Shown: positions 1 through 12,151, counted from the first letter of the stretch. The stretch is 64,000 nt of DNA from Phragmites australis (GCF_958298935.1 NC_084923.1:26016501-26080500), one strand, 5' to 3'. The notes: generated from the letters alone by a model not told the origin. Made by a program: numbers and translations.

Positions 1-955
1 CTCTCTAGGCCTATAAGCACTAATCACTCACTAGTGGTGTGCTTAGTTGCCTTGGATGAACACTTTATTCTCTTGGATGGCTTGGATGTCTTCTTAGGTG
101 TACAAGGGTTTCTCTGGACTCCAGGAACTCGAAATGAATGAGTGGAGGGGTATTTATAGCCTCAACCTCGCGGACTAGCCATTATCCCAACGGCTCACAT
201 ATTTTGTAAACACTGGATGATCCGACGTTAACAGAGGTATAAGTACCGGACCATCTGGTATGTACATTCTCAGAAACTAGCTGTTGGAACCCCACTTAGA
301 GTTTTTCCAAACATCGGATTATCCAGTGTAATCTTCAATCCATCACCGGACTATCCGATGAGTACACTTGAGCCTAATCGCGCCAAACTTCTTCTCTGCA
401 CAAAATTTTCCAGTGTGCACTGTCTTCATCACCGGACCTTCCGGTGTGTAGAACTTCTTCTTTTCTGGGTTTTTGACACACTCTATTAAATGCTTCGGTG
501 AAGCCTACGATGTGCATCATTTCATCACCAGATTATCCGGTGAATAGATCTTTGATCTTCTGGGCTTGGATTCTTCTCTGCAAGAATTAGTATGGTGTAT
601 ATCTCTTCTGATAGTCAGACCTTTTGGTGAGTGCAATCCACTATGTCTCTTTCTGATAGAATTGCTCCGGTGTGTATATTCTTTATCACCAGATCATCCA
701 GTGAGGCAAACTGCCTCTGGACATAATGCTCCGATGAGTGCAATTCTTCCAACGCCGAACCTTCCGGTGAGAATAATTTCTCTGGGACTTTTTCCAATTC
801 AATTAAACTTTATCCCGGCTGCAGTAGCTTCTTGATGTATTGCATCCATGAGACCTACTAACATATATTCTTGACAAACATGTTAGTACCATTGACTATG
901 TTATCATTAATCACCAAAATCGCAATCATGGCCTAATAGGGCTATTTTCGCTACA
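1..955 (-). repeat. 3' LTR (partial) of a Sirevirus-like Ty1/copia element
   Basis: This stretch matches the right part of the LTR at 4168-5932, from about 5012 onward. It ends with the same terminal sequence, TTTTCGCTACA, at 955. The element reads on the minus strand, so this is its 3' LTR; roughly 840 bp lie outside the window. The LTR holds many imperfect palindromes of the type CCGGA-N(3-4)-TCCGGTG. Adjacent purine-rich sequence (minus strand) at 956-971 fixes the boundary. Confidence 0.85.
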
Positions 956-971
956 ATCTCTCCCTTTTTGG
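956..971 (-). other. Polypurine tract next to the 3' LTR
   Basis: On the minus strand this reads as a purine run (AAAAAGGGAGAGA) directly before the LTR start TGTAG. This is the expected plus-strand priming site of an LTR retrotransposon. Similar purine blocks recur at 1153-1173, 1235-1253 and 1312-1331. Repeated polypurine motifs upstream of the 3' LTR are a known Sirevirus trait. Confidence 0.75.
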
Positions 972-2242
972 TGATTGATGACTACACAACTAAAACAAGA
1001 GGCAAATGATACCAATTTAGACCAATTAAGCGAATACATGTTTTCAAAAGTTCATAAGGCCATACCTATTTTCTTGGATGCATGGTAAGAACAAATTATG
1101 ATACTAATTGTAAGGCAATCATGTTCTTACCAATTTATATCTCATGTTTTTGCTACAATCTCCCCTCTTTTTATATCTCCCTCAATTGACCCATGCAAGA
1201 GCTTCTTCATCTCATTTGTCAACTCAAGATGCATCCCCCTTTGTCAACAATCTACTCGAGATAATTCTTGCATCTTGCTTTCTCTTGCTTCTTACTTTGG
1301 TCTCAAAATTCTCTCCCTTTGTCAACAATCTCAAAAAGGCTACAAACACATGTTGAACTCATGGGAAAAACATTAGAGCATTTTGGGAGAGAGCTTCGTA
1401 AGCTATGATCCATGAGGTATTGATACCAATTGAAAAGATATACCAATGAAAGAATAGGAGGTATTGATACCAATTACAAAAGACAAACAAGGATCACAAA
1501 TCATGAAACTCACATGATATAATCTAAACTCCCCCTATATATGTGCATTCATATGATGAGAGTAAAACATATGCACAACTAGACAATATGACAAGATAGG
1601 AAGTTTAAGATATATTATGCATGGAGGTAGCTTAAATGTAGAAAATGAATTGACAATGATACCAATTGAATCTTTTAAACATTGTATACATCTGGGAACT
1701 TGTTGATCACTTCATGAGACTACGAAAAATACTTCAAATGCATGTTAGTCTCAAAATCACCACCCATAAGACATACTCCCCATAAAAGTATGCATACAAG
1801 TGTTGAATACTTGTAAGAGATATGCATTTGTTATTGTTAACAATGAGGAATTTATCATATGGATTGGTTCATGGCACATAAGGAATACTAATTGAAGAGC
1901 TAGTGATTACCAAATGAAGGACTAGTTCCATGAAAGAAACCTACAACAAATAAACCATGTAGGTTGCTCATGGATAAGAACGAAATACAACTAGTCCTAC
2001 CATATGAGACTTATACTATGCAGTGCAATAAATTAAAATAAGCACATGCAATCCTAGACAAGGTAAAGATACCAATTGAAAACATTTTATATCTAATACC
2101 TTTCACATTTGGATGGGGATTTGGGAATATAATGATCATGATCTTCATCAATACGTCCAATCTTGTACACTTGGCTTTTTTACATGAATTTTTCACTTAA
2201 TCTTGTGTGCCAAGTCTCCAAATCCCCGAAGACCTGTGGACT
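972..2242 (-). other. Non-coding 3' region of the Sirevirus-like element, with repeated motifs
   Basis: No reverse transcriptase, integrase or RNase H motifs are visible here, where pol should be. Two short motifs recur. One is the purine block ending in GATTGT (minus strand), at 1153-1173, 1235-1253 and 1312-1331. The other is TGATACCAATT (plus strand), at 1007-1017, 1421-1432, 1465-1475, 1657-1668 and about 2068-2078, with a variant near 1099. The second copies the LTR/primer-site junction at 4159-4169. The region is AT-rich and otherwise unremarkable. Confidence 0.6.
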
Positions 2243-4038
2243 TTAAGTCATCTTTAGAACCCAAACTGATTGGAGCCCTTTTATGTTGGTGATGACTTCT
2301 TTGGGCACCTAAATAGGTTGGTTCTACCCCCGGTCTTTTCTCCCAACTATGTGTGCAACTACTTTACCATCATTTTTTTTCTTGAGCTTGTAGTGGTTGC
2401 TCTTGATCTTTGTCTTGTAGTTGGGCTTGGTGTAGATGTTGGTGGTCTTTTTGGAGAGATTTATCATCTTCTTCTTTTCCTTGGTCTACTTCTTCACTTG
2501 CTTGTATTGGAAGGGCTTGTGGCCTTCTTGATGGCATATGAAGCATGTCACGGTGGACCCCTCCGCAAGCTTCTTCACCATGGTACCATGGTTATCTTGA
2601 GGAGGTTGGACATGTCCTTTGCCCTTCAATCTCGCAAAGACTTCCTTGAGCTTATCCACTTCTTGCTTGAGCTCATCATTCTCTTGTGCAATGAGGTTTG
2701 TTAGATGATTCTACAACAACATTCTCAACACAAATCTCATTGCAAAAGGGTAAGCTTGATAAAGCAATTAAATCAATGCACTCAAATTTAACTTTAAGCT
2801 CTTCATGCCCCTTGTTTAGCAAATTAAATTTGCACAATAATTGTTCATAATTAGAAACAAAGGTAGCATGAATGTCATTAAGTGCATTGAATTTTTTAAG
2901 CTCTTTAGATTGTTTTTTAATGGCCCTTTATTTCTCATTTATCAAATCAAGAAATTCTTCTTGAGAGGGTGAATCCTCATCGGATTCATCATCATTTACA
3001 TCGCTTTTCATACCTTTAGCCATAAGGCACTTGTGAGATGACTTGCGCGATAACGATTTGCATGATGATGAGTTTGAGGAAGAGCTTCTTTTGAAGGAGT
3101 GGATGGTGAAGCTTTCATCACTTGAGCTTGAATCTTCATCTTCACTCACCCATCTTCTCATGCTTGCAAAAGCTTTATTTCTTCCTCCTGTCTCCCTTTT
3201 GTTCTTGGTCTTCTTCTCTTTCTTGATATGATCAATTGTTTTGAGCAAGTCATTCAAAAAAATTAGATGATCAATCTTTGCATTGATCCTCTTGATGTTC
3301 TTCTCCACTTTTAACATGAGCTTTGCCATCTTACGATCAATCTCTTCATCACTTGAGATGCTTTGATCATCTTCTTCTTCGCTCTCTTCATCTTGATCTT
3401 TATTATCTCCACTTGAGCTTGACTCTTGCTCTTGTTTCCTCATCTTCGCCTTCATGTGTAAACATGATGCTTCCTTCCTTGCGAGGGCAAGTTTCTTGGC
3501 GTCGAATGAGGTAGAAGCTTCAACCGACATGTTCATGGTCATCTCATGGGCGGTGATCTTGCTTAAAACATGGCTTGGAGTCATCTTGCTCATGTCGTAG
3601 TTGTCGTAGATGATGGAGACAATTAGCTTGTACTTTAGAAGAAAAGCTTGGAGTATTCTTCTCACCACTTGACCATCTTCAATCTTTGTCAAACCTAGTT
3701 CATTGATCTCATTGACAAGAATATTCATACATGAGTACATGTCATTAGTATTTTCACGGGCAAGTTGTTTGATGCTATTTAGTATAGTCACAAGAACATG
3801 ATATTTTCTTATTGCGCACATCCTTTGTGCCTTCATGTATTTCAATGAGACTAGTCCAAATATCATGTGCATTGGTGAGAGAATATACTCTATTGAATGC
3901 ATCAATACATAAAGATGATAAAAGGATACTCTTCGCTAAAGCATCAAATTGTTTCTCCGCTTTGGTGACGCGTTCTTTCATCCCCTCTTCGGTGACCCTC
4001 CAAACATCTAAACCTTTTGCTTGCAAATAGCATGTCAT
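2243..4038 (-). pseudogene. Degenerate copia (Sirevirus-like) gag
   Basis: Gag forms the nucleocapsid of an LTR retrotransposon. The minus strand from 4038 starts MTCYLQAKGLDVWRVTEEG and continues into a copia gag core (HDIWTSLIEIHEGTKDV). A frameshift near 3830 moves the rest (KYHVLVTILNSIKQLARENT...) into another frame, open down to 2928. An acidic and serine-rich stretch follows, then a basic one (KKEKKTKNKRE). Past the stop at 2928 the gag remains readable: a coiled-coil-like part (2750-2900) and a zinc knuckle around 2520-2570 reading CFICHQEGHKPFQY, where the last Cys of the CCHC pattern is Tyr. The tail (WVLK...) ends near 2243. It is clearly inactive. There is no pol downstream, so the copy would depend on other elements. 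Confidence 0.75.
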
Positions 4039-4153
4039 TAGAATTTTTCATCGGGGAAAATTAGTGCTGTCAAAGTGTGGAGCACTACTAATATCCATTT
4101 CTAACCTCGGATATCACAACACTAGGCGGTTAAGCCCAATAAAAGAGCACGAG

Positions 4154-4165
4154 GCTCTGATACCA
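4154..4165 (-). other. tRNA-iMet primer binding site
   Basis: The minus strand reads TGGTATCAGAGC, the classical plant LTR-retrotransposon site complementary to the 3' end of initiator tRNA-Met. It lies two bases inside the LTR that begins at 4168, which fixes the minus orientation of the element. Confidence 0.9.
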
Positions 4166-4167
4166 AT

Positions 4168-5932
4168 TGTAGGAAATCGAGGATGTCTTAAGAGATGGGT
4201 GAATTAGGACACTTAAAAACTATTGGCTCCAAAACTTTCACAAGATATGTCTATCTCAATTTCTATCTAAATTTGCTCTAGGCTTATCTAGTGTGTCTAC
4301 TCTACCCTTTAAGAGAATTACAAGGTAAATTGCAAGTAAGTAATGCGGAAACATAAATGAGGTAGAGAGACAAACTCGACACGAGGGATTTTTATCCTGT
4401 AGTATTAGTGGCACACAAGCCACCCCTAGTCCATGTTGGAGCTCCACAAAGAATATGCTCCCGATCACCTTTCCAGAGAAATAGATGGCCTACCCAAACA
4501 AGCTTTTAACCCTTTTCTAAAAAGAAAAAAAAGAAATTCACTAAACCAAAATATTTTGTAATGAAGTGAGTGAAAATTCAAAACTCCTATCATTTAATAT
4601 CCATCCCTTTGGTCTTATTGACATAAGAGATGTCTAATGTGGATAAGACAAGAGTTGTAGCAGTTGCCTAGACATCTAGGGGTAAAGCAAGTCTCTTCCG
4701 GTCACGGCTCTTGAGATACCAAGTCACCAAGACAAGACCTCAAGCATGATGAGCCACCAAACCACCAAGGTGAGGTCTCACCACTAATCTCTCTTCTGGT
4801 CAGTTGTACGTCGTCTTCACTTCGAAGCTTTAGTCACAAAGACAAGGGCCTCCACGTCCCCGCACAATCTCTTGTCACCACTCCACACCAAGTCAGAGGG
4901 TCAACAAGTTACCAGTGAGTCACCAAAACTCCAAGGTGCCAACATACCTCTTGGTACATATTTGGATTACTCCTTGATCCGCACTCTAGGTTGCAGCACC
5001 TAGCAACTCTTCTCTATAGGCCTATAAGCACTAATCACTCACTAATGGTGTGCTTAGTTTCTTTGGATGAATACTTTATGCTCTTGGATGGCTTGGATGT
5101 CTTCTTAGGTGTACAAGGGTTTCTCTGGACTCCAGCAACTCCAAATGAATGAGTAGAGGCGTATTTATAGTCTCAACCTCGTGGACTAGCTGTTATCCCA
5201 ACAGCTCACATATTCTGTGAACGCCGGATGATCCGGTGTTAACAAAGGTACAAGAACCAGACCATCCGGTGTGTACATTCTCAGAAACTAGCCGTTGGAA
5301 CTCCACTCAGAGTTTTTCTGAACACCGGATTGTCCGGTGTAATCTTCAATCCATCACCGGACTATCCGATGAGTACACTTGAGCCTAACCGCGCCAAACT
5401 TGTTCTCTGCACAAAATACTCCAGTGTGTAGAACTTCTTCTTTTCTGAGTTTTCCACACACTCTATTAAATGCTCCGGTGAAACCTCCGATGTGCATCAT
5501 TTCATCATCGGACTATTTGGTGAGTAGATCGATCTTCTGTGTTTGGATTCTTCTCTAAAATAATTAGTCTGGTGTACATCTCTTCTGATTGTCAGACCTT
5601 CCGATGAGTGCAATCCACTCTGACTCCTTCTGATAGAATTGCTCCGGCGTGTATATTCTTTATCACTGGATTATCCAGTGAGGCAAACTGCCTTTGGACA
5701 TAATGCTCCGGTGAGTGCAATTCTTCCAGTGCCAGACCTTCCGGTGAGAACAATTTCTCTGAGACTTTTTCCAATTCAATCAAACTTTGTCTCGGCTGTG
5801 GTGACTTCTTGATGTATTGTATCTATGGGACCTACTAACATATATTCTTAACAAACATGTTAATTCCATTAACTATGTTGTCGTTAATCACTAAAATCAC
5901 AATCATGACCTAATAGGTCTATTTTCGCTACA
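4168..5932 (-). repeat. 5' LTR of the Sirevirus-like element (1,765 bp)
   Basis: The LTR runs TGTAGG...CTACA in plus orientation, with short inverted ends TGTAG/CTACA, and its right half repeats at 1-955. Between about 5220 and 5760 it carries nine or so imperfect palindromes such as CACCGGATTGTCCGGTG, roughly every 30-70 bp. Such CCGG-rich palindromes are typical of Sirevirus LTRs and are presumed cis-regulatory or methylation targets (inference). Confidence 0.85.
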
Positions 5933-5935
5933 CCC

Positions 5936-5977
5936 CATCGGTGACGGGTCCTTACCCATCACCGATGACTAGTCATC
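5936..5977. repeat. Hairpin plus perfect palindrome, probable DNA-transposon fragment
   Basis: CATCGGTGACGGGT at 5936-5949 pairs with ACCCATCACCGATG at 5954-5967 with one mismatch and a 4-base loop. The perfect palindrome GATGACTAGTCATC overlaps its end (5964-5977). This pattern resembles subterminal repeats of grass CACTA elements, but no terminal CACTA is present, so origin is inferred. Bases 5978-6039 hold nothing else I recognise. Confidence 0.4.
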
Positions 5978-6039
5978 AATGATATGTTCAGGGTGACCCA
6001 TCACTTGAGATGCTTTCACGTAGTGGGTATCCGATCATG

Positions 6040-7179
6040 GCCCTTGAGCCACCTAGGTCTGAAGTAGGTTGAGCCACCTAGGTCTGAAGTAGGTTGAGCC
6101 ACCAAACCACAAACCTCTTTTCCAATTACTTGCCTCCGTCTTCACTTTAGATCTTGAGCCAATAAGGCAAGAGTCTTCGTGTTCCCGTATAAGAGTCTTG
6201 CCGCCAATCCATACTAAGTTGGAGGGTCAACAAGTTTGAGCCACCAAGACCTAAGGTGCCAACGAATCATTAGGACTCTAAGGTGCAGTGTAGCACTTGG
6301 TACAAAGTAGGATCACTCACTGATTCCCTCTCTAGGCAGGAACACCTAGACATAACTCTCTCTAGGTCTATTAGCACTAATCACTCTCTAATCATGTGTT
6401 TAATTGCCTTGGATAATCACTTTAAGTATTTTGGTGACTTGAATGTCTTAACGGTTTCAGGAACTCTGACTAGCTGTTGCCTCAACGGTCATATTTTATT
6501 ATACTCACTGAATATTCCGACGTGTGCAACATTACAAGCGCCTAAACATCCAGCATGTACTCTCTACGAACTAACCGTTGGAACTCCACTTTCTTTCTTG
6601 TGAACGTTGGGAGGTCCGGCATAACGTCCTCTTTGAACGTCGAAAATCTGGCATTCATATGATGTCAACCGAATCATTTGCAACCTCCTTGGAAAAAATG
6701 GTCCGACGTGTTCATTTTGTAAAAGCTGAAATATCTAGAATGTATTAGACTTCACTGCAAACGTTTTGTACACGCTGAAGTATTTTTCATTATGAACGTT
6801 GAAGTATTTTTAAAACACTGAAGCTTTTTCTTTGTGAAAACCAAAATATTCGGCATATACAATTTCAGCAGAAATAACAATATATATTTTAGGTATAACT
6901 TTTCACTCTGAACTTTGATTTTGATGAACTTAAACTTATATGAAAAACTTGTGAAGAGCTCTACAAGGTTATAAAAAACTCATCCTATTTGATCACATAA
7001 AAATTCATAGGACAAATCTAATTTATTTCTCTTATTATTTCTACCTTAATGGCTTATCTTTTATTATATCCATAAGACCTACTAAAACATATACTTAATA
7101 AATATATTAATCTCATTAACTATATTATTATTAATCACTAAAATCATACATATTCTTTAAAGAGATCATATTCACTACA
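6040..7179 (-). repeat. Truncated, diverged LTR of the same broad Sirevirus-like family
   Basis: Blocks match the LTR at 4168-5932 in order: the 'gagggtcaacaag...ccaaggtgccaac' stretch near 6210, 'ctctctaggtctattagcactaatcactc' near 6360, and the end 'aagacctactaa...cactaaaatcat...ttcactaca' at about 7075-7179. The CCGG palindromes are mostly degraded. A 30-base unit ('gagccacctaggtctgaagtaggtt') is duplicated in tandem near 6049-6105. No adjacent internal region is visible, so this is a solo or truncated LTR. Confidence 0.65.
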
Positions 7180-9509
7180 TCAGCCGAGCTGGTCAGAGTT
7201 CCTGAAACCGTCTGCCCGCACGTACCGGATCGTCCGTCACATCATCACGGCTCGACGCACTGGCAGAACAGCCCGCAAAGCCTCCTCTTGTATTATTCTG
7301 TTGGGATGGAACACGTGTTTAGGAAACCAGAACAGTTCTATAATTAATTTGTAGAACAGACAAGAAACTTTGGATAAGTGGCACCAATTTAGAAGGCAAA
7401 ATGAACTAATGTGGTAAAGAATTGCTCCCTCAATCGAATCAAATGCAGCGGCAGAAATTTAAGAACCCAGAACTACTGCTCCCCTGGAAGCGCGGCGTAC
7501 AAACCTAAAACCTTTGAGCAAAAGTAGTAATCTTGGCACAAAATGTAACGAGAAGTACATCACCGTGAACTTAACATGCGGACTTAAGTAAACAGCTTCA
7601 GTAACAAGGGCCAAAAATTTGGCAAGAACATAATGCAAAAAAGAAATGAAACATCCAGAACTGGTGCTAAGTACCCAGTTCACGGATCGAATCGATCTGC
7701 TAAAAAAATCTGTCGCAAAAATCAATGTGAGGAGTGCCAACGAGAGGGGATGGCGAGCTCATGTGAGCAAGACCTAGTGGGACTGGTGGTGCGGGTGCTC
7801 TGTCAAGGAGAAAGGGGGTTGTATGGATAAAGGGAGAGACAGAAAATTGTTGGCTTCTTTGAGAACAAAACCAACTTGTAGAACAATGCAGAGAACGGAA
7901 GCAAACGCAAGAGGAAAGTCAGTAGCACAGAATGGAATGAAATCTCGATCCATTTTTTAGTGTTATGGGTTACCTTCCTTCACCGGCGACACTTCTCTCC
8001 TCCTCGGCGACCTTTCCTCCCGGTCCTACTATTCGGCGATCTCTCTTCTGGTCAGTAGCACATATGAAGCAAGCGTAAGAGAAAATAGTAGCAAAGAATG
8101 GAATGAGATGTTCTTCCTTCATGTATTGCATAGGGGAGTACCATGTCGAAGTCATCCATGTTCGGCGGTTGCCATGGGACATGACTGTTGTCACTGGAGT
8201 TGGTCATTTTCTGTTCCACGGCAGTTATTAACCGAAGTCTGACCATCCCTCACTCCTGGTCATGCTGGTGGGTCACCATCGCAGGTCACCGAGGAGAGCC
8301 ACCGTCGCCACGGGTTGGATGGTAGCGTTGGTTGGGCAGAGGCGCGTGGCCCATCACCGAGGCCACCCTCGCCCTCCCGCGCCACCTGGACCGCCCATCC
8401 CTGCCACTGCAGTGGACCTACTCGTCACAACCTTTACTGGCATTTCTGGTGGAGCAGTCTCGCCATCATGCCTCGTTTTCAACCCCGCCAGTGGAGGGAG
8501 GCGACAATGGCAAGAGAGTGGATGGGGTTGGCGGGGTGAGGGAATGATCGGGGAGAAGGGTCGCTACCACCATGTCGTTGTGCCGCCACACTGCACGCGC
8601 CCTATCTCTCACGCCACCACTAAGGCCACCACAACAACTGAGGCTCGGGGCCAGGTCGTGGTGCGGGATGGGTGATAGGAGACTCCTTGCGGGCGATAGT
8701 GACGCAGGGAGCAAGCGGCGGGCGGGAGGGGAGGAGAGGAAGGGGGGTGGGGGAAGCGATGGAGGGGCTATGTCAGTGCCATGGCTGGACCGATCTGGGA
8801 GTGGAACAGGGGTGGCTAGCGGCACACGGAAGAGGAGGGAGGGGGATGCAGCAGCTAGGCCGGATCTATGAGGGGGCAGGGGAATGGAGAGAACTAGCGA
8901 CGTGGCTAGTTCTGGGGGGTGCTCGTTTTGCTGCGGGAATGGGACTTGCACGGATAAGGATGGGTGGGAGCGGAATAGGAATGGTGGAGCAAACCGGGAA
9001 TGGGTGTGGAATGGAAAAGGCAGTACTTGTTTTTTAAGTAGTGTAGATATATCAATTTCTTTTTTCAGATTATTATTTATGGATTATCGTAAATGTTGAA
9101 CTGTTTTTACAAAACTAAAAAATGTTGAATTGTGTTTTTCCTCGATAATGTTTCATTCTGTTTCGTCTCCTAAATTCTTAGCTCTACCACTGGATCTAAT
9201 CAAATCGCATGTACCATTTCGGCAAACCTTTCTAGCAAACTGCTCCAAATCGTATGGTTTAGCTTCTCAGTTTTGAAAAAAAATTCGGACCCAAAGTACA
9301 CCCGATATGGCCGAAATTAAGCGAAATTTGGATAATTATCGGTCCAAAATCATTTGAATTTTTTTTAAATTTTACTAATATTCCATGTTGACCAAATTTG
9401 TCCAAACTTCGTACCAGTACTGATATATTTTCATTTCGGTGAATTTTAGCCAAAAATTTGGATCGTGCTCCAAAGAATGGCTGGAATCTATCGATGAACA
9501 GATCGAATA
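7180..9509. other. Intergenic stretch without a recognised gene
   Basis: Bases 7188-7211 are an inverted near-copy of 6452-6475. Bases 8250-9030 are GC-rich and give overlapping open frames on both strands with Pro/Arg/Gly-rich low-complexity translations and no domain motif. Such two-strand openness is expected from base composition. Bases 9250-9480 are AT-rich. I see no splice-site, motif or domain support for a gene. Confidence 0.5.
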
Positions 9510-10609
9510 CACTACTACAAAACTAACAATAGATGGCGGCTCATCATTGCCAGCTGTGTAAGAATCGGTAGTGCAAATATATCACTATCGGTTCTTAATC
9601 TCCCGTGTCCGAACTATGATAGAATTGCTAAGAACCGGTACTGATACCGACTATCAGTGTCGATTCGTGTTACAAATCGGTACTGATACCGGCCAAACCA
9701 GCACTAATGATTACTAGTCCCAACCGGCTAAACCAACTCAGACCGAGATATTTCTAAGTCCCACCCATCCGAGCCGAACCCTATCTCTCTCTCATTCTTA
9801 TCTCTTTAGCCAGTGTCTCTCTCTCCTCTCTCTCTGTCATTATCAATTCTCTTCTCTCTGGTTCTCCCCCACACCAAGCAACAATGACGAGGTCTGGAGA
9901 GGCATGTGGGGGGATGTAGAAGCTGGTGACGAGGTGGGAGGCCAGCTCCGCCCGCGAACACACCGATAAGGACCATGCCGCAACGACCACGACGGGATCT
10001 ATGGAGGCGGTGGCCATGACGGGATCTGTGGAGGAGGCGACCACAGTTGTAGGACATGTGGAGGTGGCAGCCGCAAAGGGATCCATGAAGGAGGCGGCCT
10101 CGGCGGCAGGTGGATCCACACGCTACTACCTTGAGCTAACCAGATCCATGGAGGTAGGAGAAATCCAGGCCCGTGGTGCCCGCGTCGCTGTCATCAGTAG
10201 TACTAGAGGCGAGCGCAAGGTGATGACGGTGGGGCATAGCTACGGTGGAGGCGAGGGGCATGGCGATGATGAGGCGTGGGGACGCATCTACACCTGAGCC
10301 TGGGCACGACAAATCTGTGGCGGTGGCCTTCGTGCCACCACATTTATCTCTGCAGGGCGCGTGTGGCAGAGTGGCCGCTATGAGGAGCGGGTGCGGCAGT
10401 GCCGCAGGTCATCTTTTTCTTTTTTCTTTTTTGAAAATACTGCCACTGCTGGTTGGATCCACAAATCGGTAGTGATATGGACTTTCAGTACCGGTTTTAG
10501 AACTGGTATTGATAGGTATTGAGTATCAGTACTGAGTAATCGTGACGGTTCAATATCTACTATTGATAATGATTTTGAACCGTCCCTGATAATATATTTT
10601 GTAGTAGTG
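9510..10609. mobile_element. Non-autonomous CACTA (En/Spm-type) transposon, 1,100 bp
   Basis: The element starts CACTACTACAAAA at 9510 and ends with the inverted form TTTTGTAGTAGTG at 10609. It is flanked on both sides by ATA (9507-9509 and 10610-10612), the 3-bp target duplication typical of CACTA elements. Subterminal regions carry repeats such as ATCGGTAGTG and ACCGGTACTGAT in both orientations, the usual binding-site arrays of this superfamily. The core (about 9870-10400) is GC-rich and contains no transposase, so it would rely on an autonomous relative. Several open frames there are GGA/GCG-repeat rich; whether the core is a captured gene piece cannot be told by reading. Confidence 0.9.
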
Positions 10610-11386
10610 ATAATCGGCCGCACTTTCCTCAATGGAGCTAGATTATGACAACACTTGTCGCAAAGACGTGCATGAGTCCACTTTGTACTTATGATAATCT
10701 CTAGTTTAAATTTAATAGTCGATATACTACTGCTGCATTGGAAAACGACGTCCCTGCTTCCGTTGTGTTCGTTGCGACTTACCGATCTGAACATCAATCA
10801 TCATCATGTCCATGTCAAATTGGCCGTCTCAACGTAAACATCAGGCAGCAGTAAGAGCTTGGAGGTGCAGGCCAGCTTGATCGCAGTAAGCCGAGGCGTC
10901 CCTTCTGAATGATCAATCTTTGCATGCATGCATGTCTTGTCATCATAATTTGCGGATTAGTGTCCTTCCTAATTCGACCTTTTTTCCACGGAGCAGCCGA
11001 GGAGGTTTTTGGCTACAACGTGGAGGCTGTATATCTCCAAAGAACCGACAATACACAACTTTGCCGTTGACGTTTCTTTTTCCATTTGAAAAACTTCTGT
11101 GACATCTGAATTTTTGGTTGCCCATTTGAACAGAAGGAAACAAGGTCGACGATCTGCACTGCAGTTTACTATTTTTCATATCTGAAATGGTACGGACGAT
11201 TTTGGCAAAAATTTGTTATGAATAATTAATATTGAGAGAAGAAGGAATTTCGAAGTTCTATACAGTAGCATTAGCTGTTATCACAACACACGTTTTCTGA
11301 ATTGGTATTGACACAAATCTTTTGGAGAAAATTCCTTATTTGCTGTAGGAAGATAACATAATTTACTATTTGCTATAAAAAATGAT
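10610..11386. other. Intergenic flank left of element D
   Basis: No gene is recognised. The last five bases (11382-11386, ATGAT) are the left target-site duplication of element D. The bases just before (TATAAAAA...) resemble the unit border of the tandem repeat at 44575-45928, so this was the same locus before D inserted. Confidence 0.5.
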
Positions 11387-12151
11387 TGTCGAGGGTTAAT
11401 CCTTGATAATGATTCTGGAGTATACCGGTCGATGGACACATGAACAACGCTTGCAGTATGCGTGTGTTGTGATGAACTCAAAAACACAGGGATTATCCCG
11501 GTTCAGACCTCCCTAAAAATAATAGTCCTACGTTCTGTGTATTTTGTTATCACTATTTGTAAACTGGTTCCCCCTCCCCTACAAACTGAGTCATCCTCTC
11601 TTTACAAGCTAGAGAGAAGAACTTACAAATGAGCCCTCTTCTGCTAACCCATACCTTCGCTAACCATTCCACCCCTAGGTTTCTTAAAATGGACGGCACA
11701 CATGCCCCTTTTTTCTGATGAAGCTGTTGAGCCCATCCCATACGTTGCACGCCTACATCACCCCAGTCAGCCGATCCGCCTCGTCCCATCACCGGTCACG
11801 CACGCGCGCCTATGAAGCAGTCTGACACGCCTACGAGCTCGTCCCGTAACGTTTAATGTACAGGACAGGGCATGGCACCACTGTGCCGGCCACGATCTAT
11901 CTACTAGGGAGGAGTGACTAGGGAAGAAAAAAACTTGAGTGAAATGCATTTAATGAGAATAGATTGGTTTGATGAATACCTATCCCGCGACCAGCGAAGG
12001 CTGATCACGGGAATCCCTTATGTTGTAAGGATCGTGAAGATGTAGACAAGTCACGCGGTGGGACCGTGGCCCGGGAAAGAATCTTCTGCCAAATAATATT
12101 GGCCGGTGTGGGCCCTCAGAACAGAGGACCCTCCTATTCTATACACCCACA
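11387..12151 (-). repeat. 3' LTR of element D (765 bp)
   Basis: It aligns with 43784-44569 along its whole length, including the start TGTGGGTGTATAG (minus strand, from 12151) and the end CTCGACA at 11387. The two copies differ at many sites and by small indels, so the insertion is old. Confidence 0.8.

Noticed and set aside
2270..2704. 144-residue hydrophobic plus-strand open frame
   Set aside because: Antisense shadow of the Sirevirus-like gag tail and its zinc knuckle.
7184..8250. Possible host gene remnant
   Set aside because: Only short open frames without conserved motifs or paired splice sites.
8262..9037. Several overlapping open frames of 70-160 codons on both strands
   Set aside because: Low-complexity translations open on both strands, as expected from GC-rich DNA; no motif or splice pattern.
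9926..10297. 123-residue open frame inside the CACTA element
   Set aside because: Repeat-like composition (GGA/GCG codons), with another open frame on the opposite strand; kept only as a question about the origin of the core.
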